From contig JAEYNZ010000163.1 of the NCBI GenBank assembly GCA_023412195.1, forward strand, positions 1-49,296: a stretch of DNA of 49,296 bases, read 5' to 3'. The stretch is from Bacteroidota bacterium. Its GTDB lineage: Bacteria; Bacteroidota; Bacteroidia; Bacteroidales; Prolixibacteraceae. This document shows positions 27,123 to 35,695 of the stretch, one piece after another. The first letter of the stretch is position 1; every line of letters starts with the position of its first letter. Below the pieces are notes generated by a model. That model was given only the letters and a program-made list of their open reading frames with translations, did no database searches and had not been told where the DNA came from. Both the position numbers and the translations under genes were made by a program.

Positions 27123-28247
27123 TCATTCTGCAGGAAGTTTATAGCTTATTAAAGGATGTTCATCAGTAACTGAAGTTAAATATATTGTATTTTCCTGTTC
27201 ATTGATACAGAAATAGCCCCAATGATCAAGTTTATGTTTGCTTACAGGATTTCCATTCCAGTCAAATTTCTCTACATAAATATAGCCCGATGATTTATTG
27301 TTTTCCTTTGATACATCAATAGGGGTTCTTCCTGAATAAAGTACATAAACAAATTTGTCATTTGATGACATTCCCCAGTAGTGGGTTATATTGGAAGGAT
27401 CTAACATCGACACCGCATCTTCTTTTTTTGTTTCTGCAGGAATATCAAAAATTACTGTCTTTGATATCCCACTTTCAAGATTTGTAAAAATGAGCCTTTT
27501 AAAATATTTGTAGGCAAATACTGCCCTGTTTTTCTTCCCGTTTACTCCAAAATCACCTATGTATGCAGCCCAGTTCTTATGCTTGTCAGAAAATGCCAGG
27601 TTTTTTATCAGTGTCGTAATCATAGTATCATTTTCAGACCTTGCAGAGAATATAGCCTTCCCTTTCGGGATAGATTCCACATATAAAAATTCATTGGAAG
27701 AAATTCCATAAAGCTGTTTGTCATTGAAGGTTCTTTCACCTTTTTGCAAAACAACTGGTAGTTCTATGATCTCCAAATCACTGGTTAATGCATAAAGATG
27801 ATTATTTGTTTTTTCATAGATAAAACACAGGTACTGGCCGCTTTCATCTTTAACCAGGCCTGGAAACTGAAATTCTCCCGGTCCCCTTCCAAAGGCACCA
27901 AATGATCTAATAAACCTGAAATCCGGCAGGGAAAAGGCCATAAACATCTCTGCGTTATTTTGATTCTTTATTATCAGAACACTGTCATTTACAATCATCT
28001 CACATTCCTTAACCTCGAAAAAAACTGAATCAACAGGATGAGTTGTGCCATGTAATTCAACTGCCTCACCAAAATCCTTTTCTGTAACAGTAAATTCACC
28101 CTCTTCAAGTGGTGGTAGATTTTCCACTTTTGATGATATAACAGTTTCTGTACTCTGTTCTGATTGTTGTTCTGTTTTATGATCATGTTTTTGTCTGCAT
28201 GAGAACAGAATAACTGTAATTGCTATGATGAAAACCAGGTTTCTCAT
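27123..28247 (-). CDS. 6-bladed beta-propeller lipoprotein
   Basis: A 374-residue lipoprotein. Signal peptide with lipobox Cys C17 (AITVILFSCRQ), a polar linker of about 35 residues, then a repeated beta-propeller with the hallmark FIRSFGAFGRGPGEFQFPG, as in the Bacteroidota 6-bladed propeller family (NHL/TolB-like). It lacks the shared C-terminal tail of the three propellers in the peptide locus. It lies between the two RND genes. Probably periplasmic or outer-membrane attached; ligand unknown. Confidence 0.82.
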   Translation of the reverse strand: MRNLVFIIAITVILFSCRQKHDHKTEQQSEQSTETVISSKVENLPPLEEGEFTVTEKDFGEAVELHGTTHPVDSVFFEVKECEMIVNDSVLIIKNQNNAEMFMAFSLPDFRFIRSFGAFGRGPGEFQFPGLVKDESGQYLCFIYEKTNNHLYALTSDLEIIELPVVLQKGERTFNDKQLYGISSNEFLYVESIPKGKAIFSARSENDTMITTLIKNLAFSDKHKNWAAYIGDFGVNGKKNRAVFAYKYFKRLIFTNLESGISKTVIFDIPAETKKEDAVSMLDPSNITHYWGMSSNDKFVYVLYSGRTPIDVSKENNKSSGYIYVEKFDWNGNPVSKHKLDHWGYFCINEQENTIYLTSVTDEHPLISYKLPAE

Positions 28248-28472
28248 AATAGGTTACCTTTGAGTAAATTTACTCAATACAATCAATATTTACAAAATCA
28301 TGAAACCCCGAACCTGCCTGACAGGCCGGCATTCAAACCCTTCTACCAGAAACAACATGAACAACATAAACCACATGAACGACTTCAAACGACTTCAAAC
28401 CTTCAAACCTCTTCAAACAATATCAAACAACTTCAAACGACTTTCAAACATTTAAACTCCTCATTCTTCTTC
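28248..28472. repeat. CTTCAAAC / ACATGAAC-type repeats between propeller genes
   Basis: No gene. On the + strand a GCCTGACAGGCCGGCATTC palindrome-like block (about 28314-28334) is followed by AACAACATGAACAACATAAA units and a series of CTTCAAACGACTTCAAACC units to about 28455. It is the reverse-oriented form of the repeats left of 27.1 kb. Confidence 0.65.
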
Positions 28473-29600
28473 CTACCTCACCACAATCAAAAACGGATTA
28501 TCATCATAATTCACTTCAATCCTTTCTCCGTTCAGCTCCACTACTTTTGATTTTAATTCTTCCTCGCCTTTAAAAAATTCAAGTGGTAAACAGGAAAATG
28601 TAAGGAAATCATCCTGTATTCCGCACACCCGGTTCAAGCTCTTTAGTTTTGGCAAATTAAAATAATCTGATAATTGTTCCTGACGATATACTTTTTTAAG
28701 GTTTTTATTATCAATGCTGTAACAGGATGAATTTTTATCAAATAAAACTGCAAAAAAATGATCCTTAAAAATGAATGACTCATTAAGATAGGGTACATAA
28801 CCTTTTTCCAGGGCTTCATCTCCAAATGTTGAACGGTTTCTTTTCTCAACATAGCTGGCAAAGAAACTTTCAGGTACCGCCATTGCCTCCAAATCATAAG
28901 TTACAAGTCTTTGAAAAGTATCGGCATGAAATTCAAACAAGCCAAATATATTGGCAGATCTGAAATACAAACGATCCCTGTACTCAAAAAAATTGCTTGC
29001 ATTACCCATGCATAACAATGGATAGGGACTTTCATCAGCTGAAACAAAACGGTTTATAACTCTTTTCTCATTTAAATCATAAATACCGACAAAATGCTTT
29101 TCATTCCTGCCTACATAGCTGCAATACAGAAACAGATTATCATCATCTGCATAGTGAAGGTCTAAACTGTAAAATTCGCTGAGTTTATGTGATTCTATAA
29201 AATTCAAATCAAAACCATAGACATGAATCAGGCTTCCCATATCAAGTACAAATATTCTTTTGTGCTCTGAATCAACTGCAAAAGAAACCACCATATTTAC
29301 TTCTCCCGGCCCCATCCCCTTTTTGAGTTTGGTGATAAACTTTCCATCTGCATCGAACAAAAACAAATTCATATCAGAATTAACCATGATCCGGTTATTC
29401 TTCTTATCAATATGAGCTTTGGTCACAAAATCCAAATAGGATTCATTTGTTGTTTCCAAGCGAATGATTTCTTCTGCTTTCCCCAGCACCAGTTTATCTT
29501 TCCTGGTTGGTTTAAGCACGACCACTTCCGGCTCATTGTTTTGTTCACAAGAGAACAAAACAATCAGGACCAATAGTTTCACCAACAGATTTAGATTCAT
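28473..29600 (-). CDS. 6-bladed beta-propeller lipoprotein
   Basis: A 375-residue lipoprotein with lipobox Cys C18 (VLIVLFSCEQ). Propeller blades with LFDADGKFITKLKKGMGPGEV, the usual G-x-GPGE motif, and KRIFVLDMGSLIHVYG. The C-terminus ends DDNPFLIVVR, loosely like the end of the longer tail in the peptide-locus propellers, but the tail itself is missing. It is next to RND gene two with an 79-base repeat-filled gap. Function unknown. Confidence 0.82.
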   Translation of the reverse strand: MNLNLLVKLLVLIVLFSCEQNNEPEVVVLKPTRKDKLVLGKAEEIIRLETTNESYLDFVTKAHIDKKNNRIMVNSDMNLFLFDADGKFITKLKKGMGPGEVNMVVSFAVDSEHKRIFVLDMGSLIHVYGFDLNFIESHKLSEFYSLDLHYADDDNLFLYCSYVGRNEKHFVGIYDLNEKRVINRFVSADESPYPLLCMGNASNFFEYRDRLYFRSANIFGLFEFHADTFQRLVTYDLEAMAVPESFFASYVEKRNRSTFGDEALEKGYVPYLNESFIFKDHFFAVLFDKNSSCYSIDNKNLKKVYRQEQLSDYFNLPKLKSLNRVCGIQDDFLTFSCLPLEFFKGEEELKSKVVELNGERIEVNYDDNPFLIVVR

Positions 29601-29679
29601 AAGTCAAATTGTTTGTTGTTTGTTGTTCGTTGTTCGTTGCTTGTAGTTCGCTGTTGAACCACAAACCACAAACGACAAA
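29601..29679. repeat. TTTGTTG ... CAAAC inverted repeat between genes
   Basis: The left half reads GTTTGTTGTTTGTTGTTCGTTG on the + strand in two pieces, and the right half ACAAACCACAAACGACAAAC, so the gap can fold as an imperfect long hairpin between the propeller start and the RND gene end. It might act as a weak terminator or RNA stabiliser. Confidence 0.6.
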
Positions 29680-32600
29680 CTACAAACTCTTCCTCTTTTT
29701 CAGCAAATAATACATCACCGGTATCAAATACAAACTCACCACCGTCCCTGTAATCATACCCCCTATAATCGCCAGGCTCAGCGGTTTCTGGAGCTCGGCG
29801 CCCATCCCTTTCTGGAACAGGAAGGGCAGCATGGCCAGTATGGTGGTAAGGCTGGTCATGATGATGGGTTTTAACCTGCGACGGCCTGCTTCCAATATGG
29901 AGCGCAACAGTGAATGACCACTGTCCATGAGCTTGTTGATAGTATCAATTTTCAAAATGGAATCGTTGATGACAATCCCGGCCATCACTATAATCCCGAT
30001 GGCCGACATGATGTTGATGCCCGAACCGAACAGCTTCAGCAGCAAAAACACCCCGAACAGGTTCAGCGGCACCTCAACCAGAACGATCAGCGGCAGCACA
30101 AACGACTCGAACTGTGCAGCAAGGATGAAGTACAGCAACAGCAGGCTTACACCTATGATCATCAGCAGCTCCCTCAGCATGGACCGGTTCGAAAGAATGG
30201 AGCCGCCGAAGGTTACATCAAACCCTTCATGCCTGCGGGCAATATCTTTTATGCGTGCAACGGTATTCTGAAACTCCCCAGCCGGTATGTTCAGCATGAC
30301 AGGAAAATACTCTCCCTCCTTGCCGGCCACAATGGTTTTTAACCCGGTGCCAGAGCTTACCTTAACCAGTCCCGACAGCGGAATCTGCTCCCCGTTCCTG
30401 TTCTGAACAGTCACCTGTTGTACAATGTCGTAAACTGTCTGGTACCTGTTGCCGATGCTCACCGGCACAAACATGTTGTTGTCGTTGATTGTAAAAACAG
30501 TGTTGGCATTGAAGGCGCTTCTCACCTGGCGGTACATGTCGTTGTAATCGACCTGGTAAAACAGCAGTCGTTCCGGATCGCTTTCCAACAGCACAAGCCG
30601 CCGTGTAATGAGTTTCGACTGCACCTGTCCGTCAAACTCCCTGTCGGCATCCAGCTGCAGCAGTGCCAGCTCATCAAGGAAAGTACTTCCGCCAGGATTG
30701 TAATGTATAAACCTGGCTACAAGAGGCGGCTCAGGTTTACCAAATGCAAGGTTAAACAGGTTCTCGCTTTCCGTGAAACGAAATGCAGCATCGGGATACC
30801 TGTTTCCCAGCAGTGCAGTAAGTTCTGCTTCCAGTTCTGAAAGTGCCTCTGGTGATGATGCCTTTACATACAGCCTGTTCTCCGAAATACCGGCACCGTC
30901 GCCACTTCCAAGAAGGTACTGCTGGTGACCTGCCTCCTCAATGACATAGACAGGCTGTGTTTTCAGTCCCGACAGCAAGGCGGTAGTTCTGGACGTATTC
31001 TCTTCTAAAGTAACCGGCTCATTCCAGTCGACCGACAGCAGCACTTCATCGTGACTGACTTCGGGGAACTGTGAAACCGGCAGCATGTACCACAATCCGG
31101 CTGCCAGCAGCAGCATCGAAAGGAATACAGTTAATGATAATGCCTGCCGGCGCAATACAAACTTCAAACCCTTCTCGTACCAGTGGAAATAAACAGGCAG
31201 CTTTTCTTTCCGGTTACCCTCCTCACGGCTGTTCCTGTATACAAGCCTGTACAATGTGGGAAGCAATGTGATGGATACCAGCAGCGATACCACCAGTCCG
31301 ATGGATACCGCCACTGCCTGGTCGAAAAACAGTGCCCCTGCCATGCCTTTCATAAAAATCAGGGGAATGAATACGGCACAGGTTGTCAGCACAGAACTGA
31401 TGAGCGGGCGGATGATTTCGTTGGTGCCGTTGACGCAGGAACTGGTTAGAGATTGTTCATGTTGTTTGTTGTTTGTTGTTTGTTGTTCGTGGTTTGTGGT
31501 TACTGTTGAAGGTTTGAATGCCTGCCTGCCGTCAGGAAGGTTTGAAGGTTTAAATGTTTCTGTTGCCAATTCTTGTGTCCTGTGTCCAGATGTCTTGTGT
31601 CTTGTGTCTTCTCTATCTTGTGTCTGTCTGAAATTACGGTGTTGGGTGATGTTATCGATAACAATAATCGAATTGTCTATCATCATGCCCACGCCAAGGA
31701 CGAGGCCGGAGAGGGAGATGATGTTGATGGAGAGGCCGGCGAGGTAGAAGAACAGCAGGGAGATCACCAGGGAAACAGGGATGCTGATGCCGATGAGCCA
31801 GGGTGCCCGGCGCTCGCGCAGGAACAGGAACATGGAGAGGAATGCCAGCAGTCCCCCAATGAGCAGGCTCTGCCCCAGGTTGCTGATGGAATACTCCAGC
31901 AGGCGGGTCTGGTCGCGGGTGACCTCAAATTCAAGCTCCGGATAATCTGTCCTGAACCACGAAACCATTTGCTGGAGCTGCTCCTTCATTGTGCCCATCC
32001 GTGCATCCGATTGTTTGATGATGGCCAGGCTGACGGCATCCTGTGAGTTATACCTCACACTCCCCTGTGGTGTCTGCGGCTGAAGCGTTACCGATGCCAG
32101 ATCCTTCAACCTGACTACTTTCCCTGACAAACTCACCGGTATGCTTTCAATATCTTCCACATCGCGCAGACGGGTGTTGAACCGGATGTTATACTGGTAC
32201 TGCCCGTCGCGGATGAGCAGGTTCCCCAGGTCGATGTTGTTCTCGCGCAATACCTGCTCCAGCCGGGCAATCGAAAAGGTGCCGCTTTGCAGGTACTCAA
32301 TCCGGGGCGTAATTTTGATCTCCGGAAACTGCAGGCCGCTCATATCAACCAGCGCCACCTCGGGAAGCTGCTCCAGGCGTTTTCGGATGACCTGTGAGGC
32401 AAAGTTGCTGAGATCAAGGTTCCTTGCGCCCTTCTCCTGCAACCGGATTACATTCTTGTTTTGATGGGAAGAACCGGTCCAACTTGCAACCATCTGTTGT
32501 GGTGCAACTCCACCGTTTTGATCCGGCTGAGGTAGTGAAACGACCCCCCTCTCGTTCCCCCTAAGGGGGGAAGCCGGGCCGGCAGTTTTACTGGTAGCCA

Positions 32601-33057
32601 GAGCAAACTGCGGTAGCTGTGTTCCCTTTTGAGTAACCATCAGATAGAATACCGGGATGTCTGAAGCGCTGGCACGAATGACTTCAGGGCGACGGATATC
32701 GCGGGGAAGATAATTCATTGCCTTGTCCACCTTTTCGTTCACCTCCACCGATGCCAGGTCAACAGGCGTACCATGCCTGAAGCGCAGCTCCACCCATGCC
32801 GAACCGTCACTGGTCTCGCTTTTCATCGACTCCACATGGTTCACCTCCTTCAGCACATTGCGCAAAGGCTTTACAATCGTATTCTCAAACTGCCGCGCCG
32901 GCAACCCCTCCGATGCCACCCGCACCGACACTACCGGGATGTCAATGTCGGGCATCAGCGAAACCGGAATCCTGAATGTTGTTGCCAGTCCTACCAGCAG
33001 CAAGGCGAGGAAGGAAATGGTGACGGCGATGGGGCGATGGATTAGGAAGTGGACCAT
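29680..33057 (-). CDS. RND efflux permease with in-frame repeat insertions
   Basis: A 1125-residue RND transporter, about 80-100 residues longer than usual. N-terminal TM1 HFLIHRPIAVTISFLALLLV, TM4 with VGMMIDNSIIVIDNI (Asp proton relay) and TM10 with IIVMAGIVINDSILK are normal. The extra length is in two places: about residues 146-200 in the first periplasmic domain, and about 475-536 in the cytoplasmic loop after TM4. Both are low-complexity, rich in Thr, Gln and Asn, and their DNA matches repeats found between genes here. The gene is otherwise intact. Adaptor gene lies two genes upstream; no outer-membrane factor is near. Confidence 0.9.
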   Translation of the reverse strand: MVHFLIHRPIAVTISFLALLLVGLATTFRIPVSLMPDIDIPVVSVRVASEGLPARQFENTIVKPLRNVLKEVNHVESMKSETSDGSAWVELRFRHGTPVDLASVEVNEKVDKAMNYLPRDIRRPEVIRASASDIPVFYLMVTQKGTQLPQFALATSKTAGPASPLRGNERGVVSLPQPDQNGGVAPQQMVASWTGSSHQNKNVIRLQEKGARNLDLSNFASQVIRKRLEQLPEVALVDMSGLQFPEIKITPRIEYLQSGTFSIARLEQVLRENNIDLGNLLIRDGQYQYNIRFNTRLRDVEDIESIPVSLSGKVVRLKDLASVTLQPQTPQGSVRYNSQDAVSLAIIKQSDARMGTMKEQLQQMVSWFRTDYPELEFEVTRDQTRLLEYSISNLGQSLLIGGLLAFLSMFLFLRERRAPWLIGISIPVSLVISLLFFYLAGLSINIISLSGLVLGVGMMIDNSIIVIDNITQHRNFRQTQDREDTRHKTSGHRTQELATETFKPSNLPDGRQAFKPSTVTTNHEQQTTNNKQHEQSLTSSCVNGTNEIIRPLISSVLTTCAVFIPLIFMKGMAGALFFDQAVAVSIGLVVSLLVSITLLPTLYRLVYRNSREEGNRKEKLPVYFHWYEKGLKFVLRRQALSLTVFLSMLLLAAGLWYMLPVSQFPEVSHDEVLLSVDWNEPVTLEENTSRTTALLSGLKTQPVYVIEEAGHQQYLLGSGDGAGISENRLYVKASSPEALSELEAELTALLGNRYPDAAFRFTESENLFNLAFGKPEPPLVARFIHYNPGGSTFLDELALLQLDADREFDGQVQSKLITRRLVLLESDPERLLFYQVDYNDMYRQVRSAFNANTVFTINDNNMFVPVSIGNRYQTVYDIVQQVTVQNRNGEQIPLSGLVKVSSGTGLKTIVAGKEGEYFPVMLNIPAGEFQNTVARIKDIARRHEGFDVTFGGSILSNRSMLRELLMIIGVSLLLLYFILAAQFESFVLPLIVLVEVPLNLFGVFLLLKLFGSGINIMSAIGIIVMAGIVINDSILKIDTINKLMDSGHSLLRSILEAGRRRLKPIIMTSLTTILAMLPFLFQKGMGAELQKPLSLAIIGGMITGTVVSLYLIPVMYYLLKKRKSL
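31451..31640 (-). repeat. In-frame repeat insertion in the TM4-TM5 loop of the RND gene
   Basis: On the + strand the stretch reads TTTGTTG heptamers (about 31471-31490), a GAATGCCTGCCTGCC GTC AGGAAGG block (31517-31540), GGTTTGAAGG, then CTTGTGTCCTGTGTCC-like units up to about 31625. All but the last type also occur in gaps between genes. It keeps frame and adds about 60 residues (for example FKPSNLPDGRQAFKPS) where RND proteins normally have about 20. Confidence 0.75.
32533..32577 (-). repeat. CCCCCTAAGGGGG palindromic repeat inside the RND gene
   Basis: GACCCCCC at 32542 followed by CCCCCTAAGGGGG at 32557-32569 closely resembles the intergenic element starting at 14176. It encodes the in-frame peptide PASPLRGNERGVVSL (residues 161-175) within a larger low-complexity insert in the first periplasmic domain. 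Confidence 0.7.
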
Positions 33058-33096
33058 TGGGTATGTTTGTTGTTTGTTGTTTGTTGTTCGTAGTTG

Positions 33097-33486
33097 CTAC
33101 TTATATTTGATGCCACGATAGGTGGTTGTTCTTAAATAATGGATAAGACTACCTGTTTTATTAATAATTTCTTCTGCCTGCTGATACAGATTTTGAAATT
33201 CGGAATCAGATATATATTCCTGGTCTAATGCACGGTATAATTGGGATTGGGATTCATTTGCAGAACCAATTGAAATTGTAAGAAAATTGGAAAATTCCTT
33301 ATTGCCTCCACGACCAAAACCTTCCGCTATATTATCCATTATAGAACCTGAAGAATCGGTAATCTGACTTACTAATTTAAAGTCGCGGCAGAAACCAGGA
33401 TACTTTGTTATTTTATAAATACCCCTGCAAAAAACTCTAGCCAATTGCCATATTTCCAAATCTTCAAATTTTTTAAAAGTAGCCAT
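33097..33486 (-). CDS. Four-helix-bundle (S23/IVP-type) protein
   Basis: A 129-residue protein of the four helix bundle family first found in 23S rRNA intervening sequences. Motifs: FKKFEDLEIWQLARVFCRGIYKIT at the start (given here in part: LEIWQLARVF), SSGSIMDNIAEGFGRGG, and SNFLTISIGSANESQSQLYRAL. I use the ATG at 33486. These genes are scattered in Bacteroidota chromosomes, with no known role. Here it sits between the RND adaptor and permease, flanked on both sides by short repeats, and may be a mobile or cargo gene unrelated to efflux. Confidence 0.85.
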   Translation of the reverse strand: MATFKKFEDLEIWQLARVFCRGIYKITKYPGFCRDFKLVSQITDSSGSIMDNIAEGFGRGGNKEFSNFLTISIGSANESQSQLYRALDQEYISDSEFQNLYQQAEEIINKTGSLIHYLRTTTYRGIKYK

Positions 33487-33522
33487 ATCTTGTACTTTAT
33501 GTATTTCAATCACTATACACAA

Positions 33523-33770
33523 CTACAAATAACAAACAACAAACTCTTCACTTCCAACAATGAACCAAACCCCCGCACCCCGAACAACAAACCACAAACA
33601 ACAAACTTTTCACAACGAACCGGACCCTCGCACCCCCAACCACAAACTACAAACAACAAACTCTTCACAACGAACCGGACCCTCGCACCCCGAACCCCAA
33701 ACTATTCACTTCTAACAATGAACCAGACCTTCGCACCCCGAACAACAAACAACAAACAACAAACAACAAA
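33523..33770. repeat. Tandem repeat of four irregular units with CAACAAAC spacers
   Basis: Four units of the form C-T-x-TTCAC ... AACC-x-GACC-TCGCACCCC-GAAC, each followed by a variable number of AACAAAC/CACAAAC heptamers, cover 33525-33770 on the + strand. Unit lengths run from about 41 to 69 bases and differ mainly in the number of heptamers. Open frames over it encode only PRTPNNKPQ-like low-complexity. It sits between the four-helix gene and the RND adaptor end. Confidence 0.7.
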
Positions 33771-34856
33771 CTACTCCCTCTCCACCTCCGCCTCATGCGC
33801 CAGATTCAAATTATTCGACACAATCACCGTATCTCCCGGTGCCAGCGTTGCTCCTTCGGCGGCGATGACTGCGTACTGACTTTCGTTTTCATCAATGACG
33901 TTTACATAGGTCCAGTAGGCAGTGCCGCGGGTGTAGCGGAAAAGGACTTCACGGTTCTGGCGTAAAACAACTGCCTGCTTGGGGACCACCAGCCGGTTGG
34001 GGATGGCTTTCCTGATGCTTACCTTTACATTCATGCCTTCCATGTAGCCGCCCGGATTGGCTACTTCGGCTTTTACCCATGCAAGTCCGTTTTCATCGAT
34101 GCGGGGATTCATTTCGGTAACAATCCCTGTGGCAGGTGCAAGCCCGGCAATGGGGGTAACTGTTATTCTTTGCCCAGTGCTTACTTCCTGCACCTCAGTT
34201 TCCAGAAGCGGGAAACTGATTGTAAAGCGGCTGTCATTAATCAGTGTACAGAATGGTTTGGAGAGGTCGGCCTTTTCCCATGACATCTGGGTTATCCCTT
34301 CCACCTTGCCCGCAAACGGAGCTTTCAGCACAGCATGCTGCAGCTGATATGCCGCCTCCTCATGCTGAATCTGAACCTGGTGGTATCCTGAACGTATATT
34401 TGCAATGTTCATGTGCTCAGATGAAATGTTTGATTCCAGGCTTTTATACCCCATGCTCAGCAGGGCATCGAGCCTGTCGATGGTGGCTTTCTCCATAGCC
34501 ACATCAGCCTTCTTCATGTTAAACTGAAACTCATCGTTTTGCAGCCGTGCCAGTTCTGTGCCAGCCTGTACAAACTGGCCGTTCCTGATGCTGACAGCTT
34601 CTATGGTTCCGGCATTCTGAAAATACAGTCCAGCCTTTTCAATGGCCGACAGTTTGCCGTTGCTCACAATTTCGCGGTAAAAATCACCTTGTTCGAGCAC
34701 TATGGTGCTTACGCGGTTGCGTTCGGCAGGTAGGGGCTCACTTCCCGTAGATGTTTGTTCCCCCGAACCGTGTGTACAGGAAATAAAAAGGATCAATCCA
34801 GAGGCAAAAAGAAGAAAGAATTTTAATTCAAGCTGAATCGTTTTTAACTGGTTCAT
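33771..34856 (-). CDS. RND periplasmic adaptor lipoprotein (MFP family)
   Basis: A 361-residue membrane-fusion protein. Lipobox Cys C27 (GLILFISCTH), barrel-sandwich halves AGTIEAVSIRNGQFVQAGTE and HAVLKAPFAGKVEGI around a short helical hairpin (about 115-170), then a beta-barrel domain (SKPFCTLINDSRFTISFPLLE) and a membrane-proximal domain ending near the C-terminus. It should connect one or both RND permeases to an outer-membrane channel. It is the first gene of the efflux run and lies 52 bases beyond the peptide-locus glycosyltransferase. Confidence 0.92.
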   Translation of the reverse strand: MNQLKTIQLELKFFLLFASGLILFISCTHGSGEQTSTGSEPLPAERNRVSTIVLEQGDFYREIVSNGKLSAIEKAGLYFQNAGTIEAVSIRNGQFVQAGTELARLQNDEFQFNMKKADVAMEKATIDRLDALLSMGYKSLESNISSEHMNIANIRSGYHQVQIQHEEAAYQLQHAVLKAPFAGKVEGITQMSWEKADLSKPFCTLINDSRFTISFPLLETEVQEVSTGQRITVTPIAGLAPATGIVTEMNPRIDENGLAWVKAEVANPGGYMEGMNVKVSIRKAIPNRLVVPKQAVVLRQNREVLFRYTRGTAYWTYVNVIDENESQYAVIAAEGATLAPGDTVIVSNNLNLAHEAEVERE

Positions 34857-34908
34857 TTAGCATGATTATTACTAAAGTTAAAGATATAAAAAAAATAAAA
34901 ATGAGCTA

Positions 34909-35685
34909 TTAATGTAGTATCCAGTTCCATTCATGTATGCAATCTTTTAATTCCTCAGAAGATTTACTACAGATTTTAATTAATTCTTTTTTATTATGCA
35001 ATTCGATTTCAGGTGAACCATACCAACTGGTTTGTAAACGAACATGATGCAAATGAAATATAGGTCCTTTTAAAAATGGAATTGAATAACCTAATATTTC
35101 CCATCTTTTGACTCTTTCAATATCTTCCGGGCCCCACCCATAAAAATTTTCATTTTCTCCTCCAGCGATCCAAAAATCATCTAACCTACAAATAAAAATG
35201 CCTCCTACGGAAAAAGCACCATACATGAGCTGCATTTTTTTTATATTATTTTGTAAATAACTTGCAGAATTATTTTTGCAAAAAATTTGTTTTAGAAAAG
35301 AATCAATCTTATAGACTTCTCCAGTATATGGTATTATAAATTCACTTTCCTTTTTTCTTAATAAGGTTACTGCTTCGATGATCTGAACAGGTGATATGAT
35401 AATATCAGTGTCCCAAAATATTATGAAGGGAGTTTCTATGTTTCTCGCTAAATCATTTCTATACCTGGTATGATGGAACAAGGTATCATTATCAAAAATG
35501 AATATTTTTTTATCAATTAAAGGATTAAAAAGTTTTTCAACATTATCAGCTTCCAATAATTTTATAGTGGTTGTAAAGTGATCTTTTATAAACTTTATTA
35601 TCAAATTGATATTTTCAGATCTGTCAACAGAATCTATTCTTACAGGGATTAAAAATGTGACATCAGCCAGATTATTTTTATTCAT
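34909..35685 (-). CDS. Glycosyltransferase, galactosyltransferase-like (GT7/GT2 fold)
   Basis: A 258-residue GT-A-fold protein. It opens with DVTFLIPVRIDSVDR, has the metal-binding DxD at 92-94 in FWDTDIIISP, a GGIFICRLDDFW acceptor segment and GWGPEDIERVKRWEILGY (183-188 onward), as in the galactosyltransferase N-acetyl-lactosamine-type C-terminal domain. A soluble cytoplasmic enzyme. It is the last gene of the peptide locus, 10 bases after the HlyD gene, which suggests it modifies the peptide or its carrier. Low GC and short gaps match its upstream neighbours. The sugar and acceptor are unknown. Confidence 0.78.
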   Translation of the reverse strand: MNKNNLADVTFLIPVRIDSVDRSENINLIIKFIKDHFTTTIKLLEADNVEKLFNPLIDKKIFIFDNDTLFHHTRYRNDLARNIETPFIIFWDTDIIISPVQIIEAVTLLRKKESEFIIPYTGEVYKIDSFLKQIFCKNNSASYLQNNIKKMQLMYGAFSVGGIFICRLDDFWIAGGENENFYGWGPEDIERVKRWEILGYSIPFLKGPIFHLHHVRLQTSWYGSPEIELHNKKELIKICSKSSEELKDCIHEWNWILH

Positions 35686-35695
35686 AAATATTATA

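Noticed and set aside
33523..33770. CRISPR array
   Set aside because: The units are adjacent, of changing length and without unique spacers; no cas gene is near.
33445..33879. A 144-codon + strand frame rich in Pro, Thr and Asn
   Set aside because: It lies over the tandem repeat block and runs into the adaptor gene on the other strand; low-complexity only.
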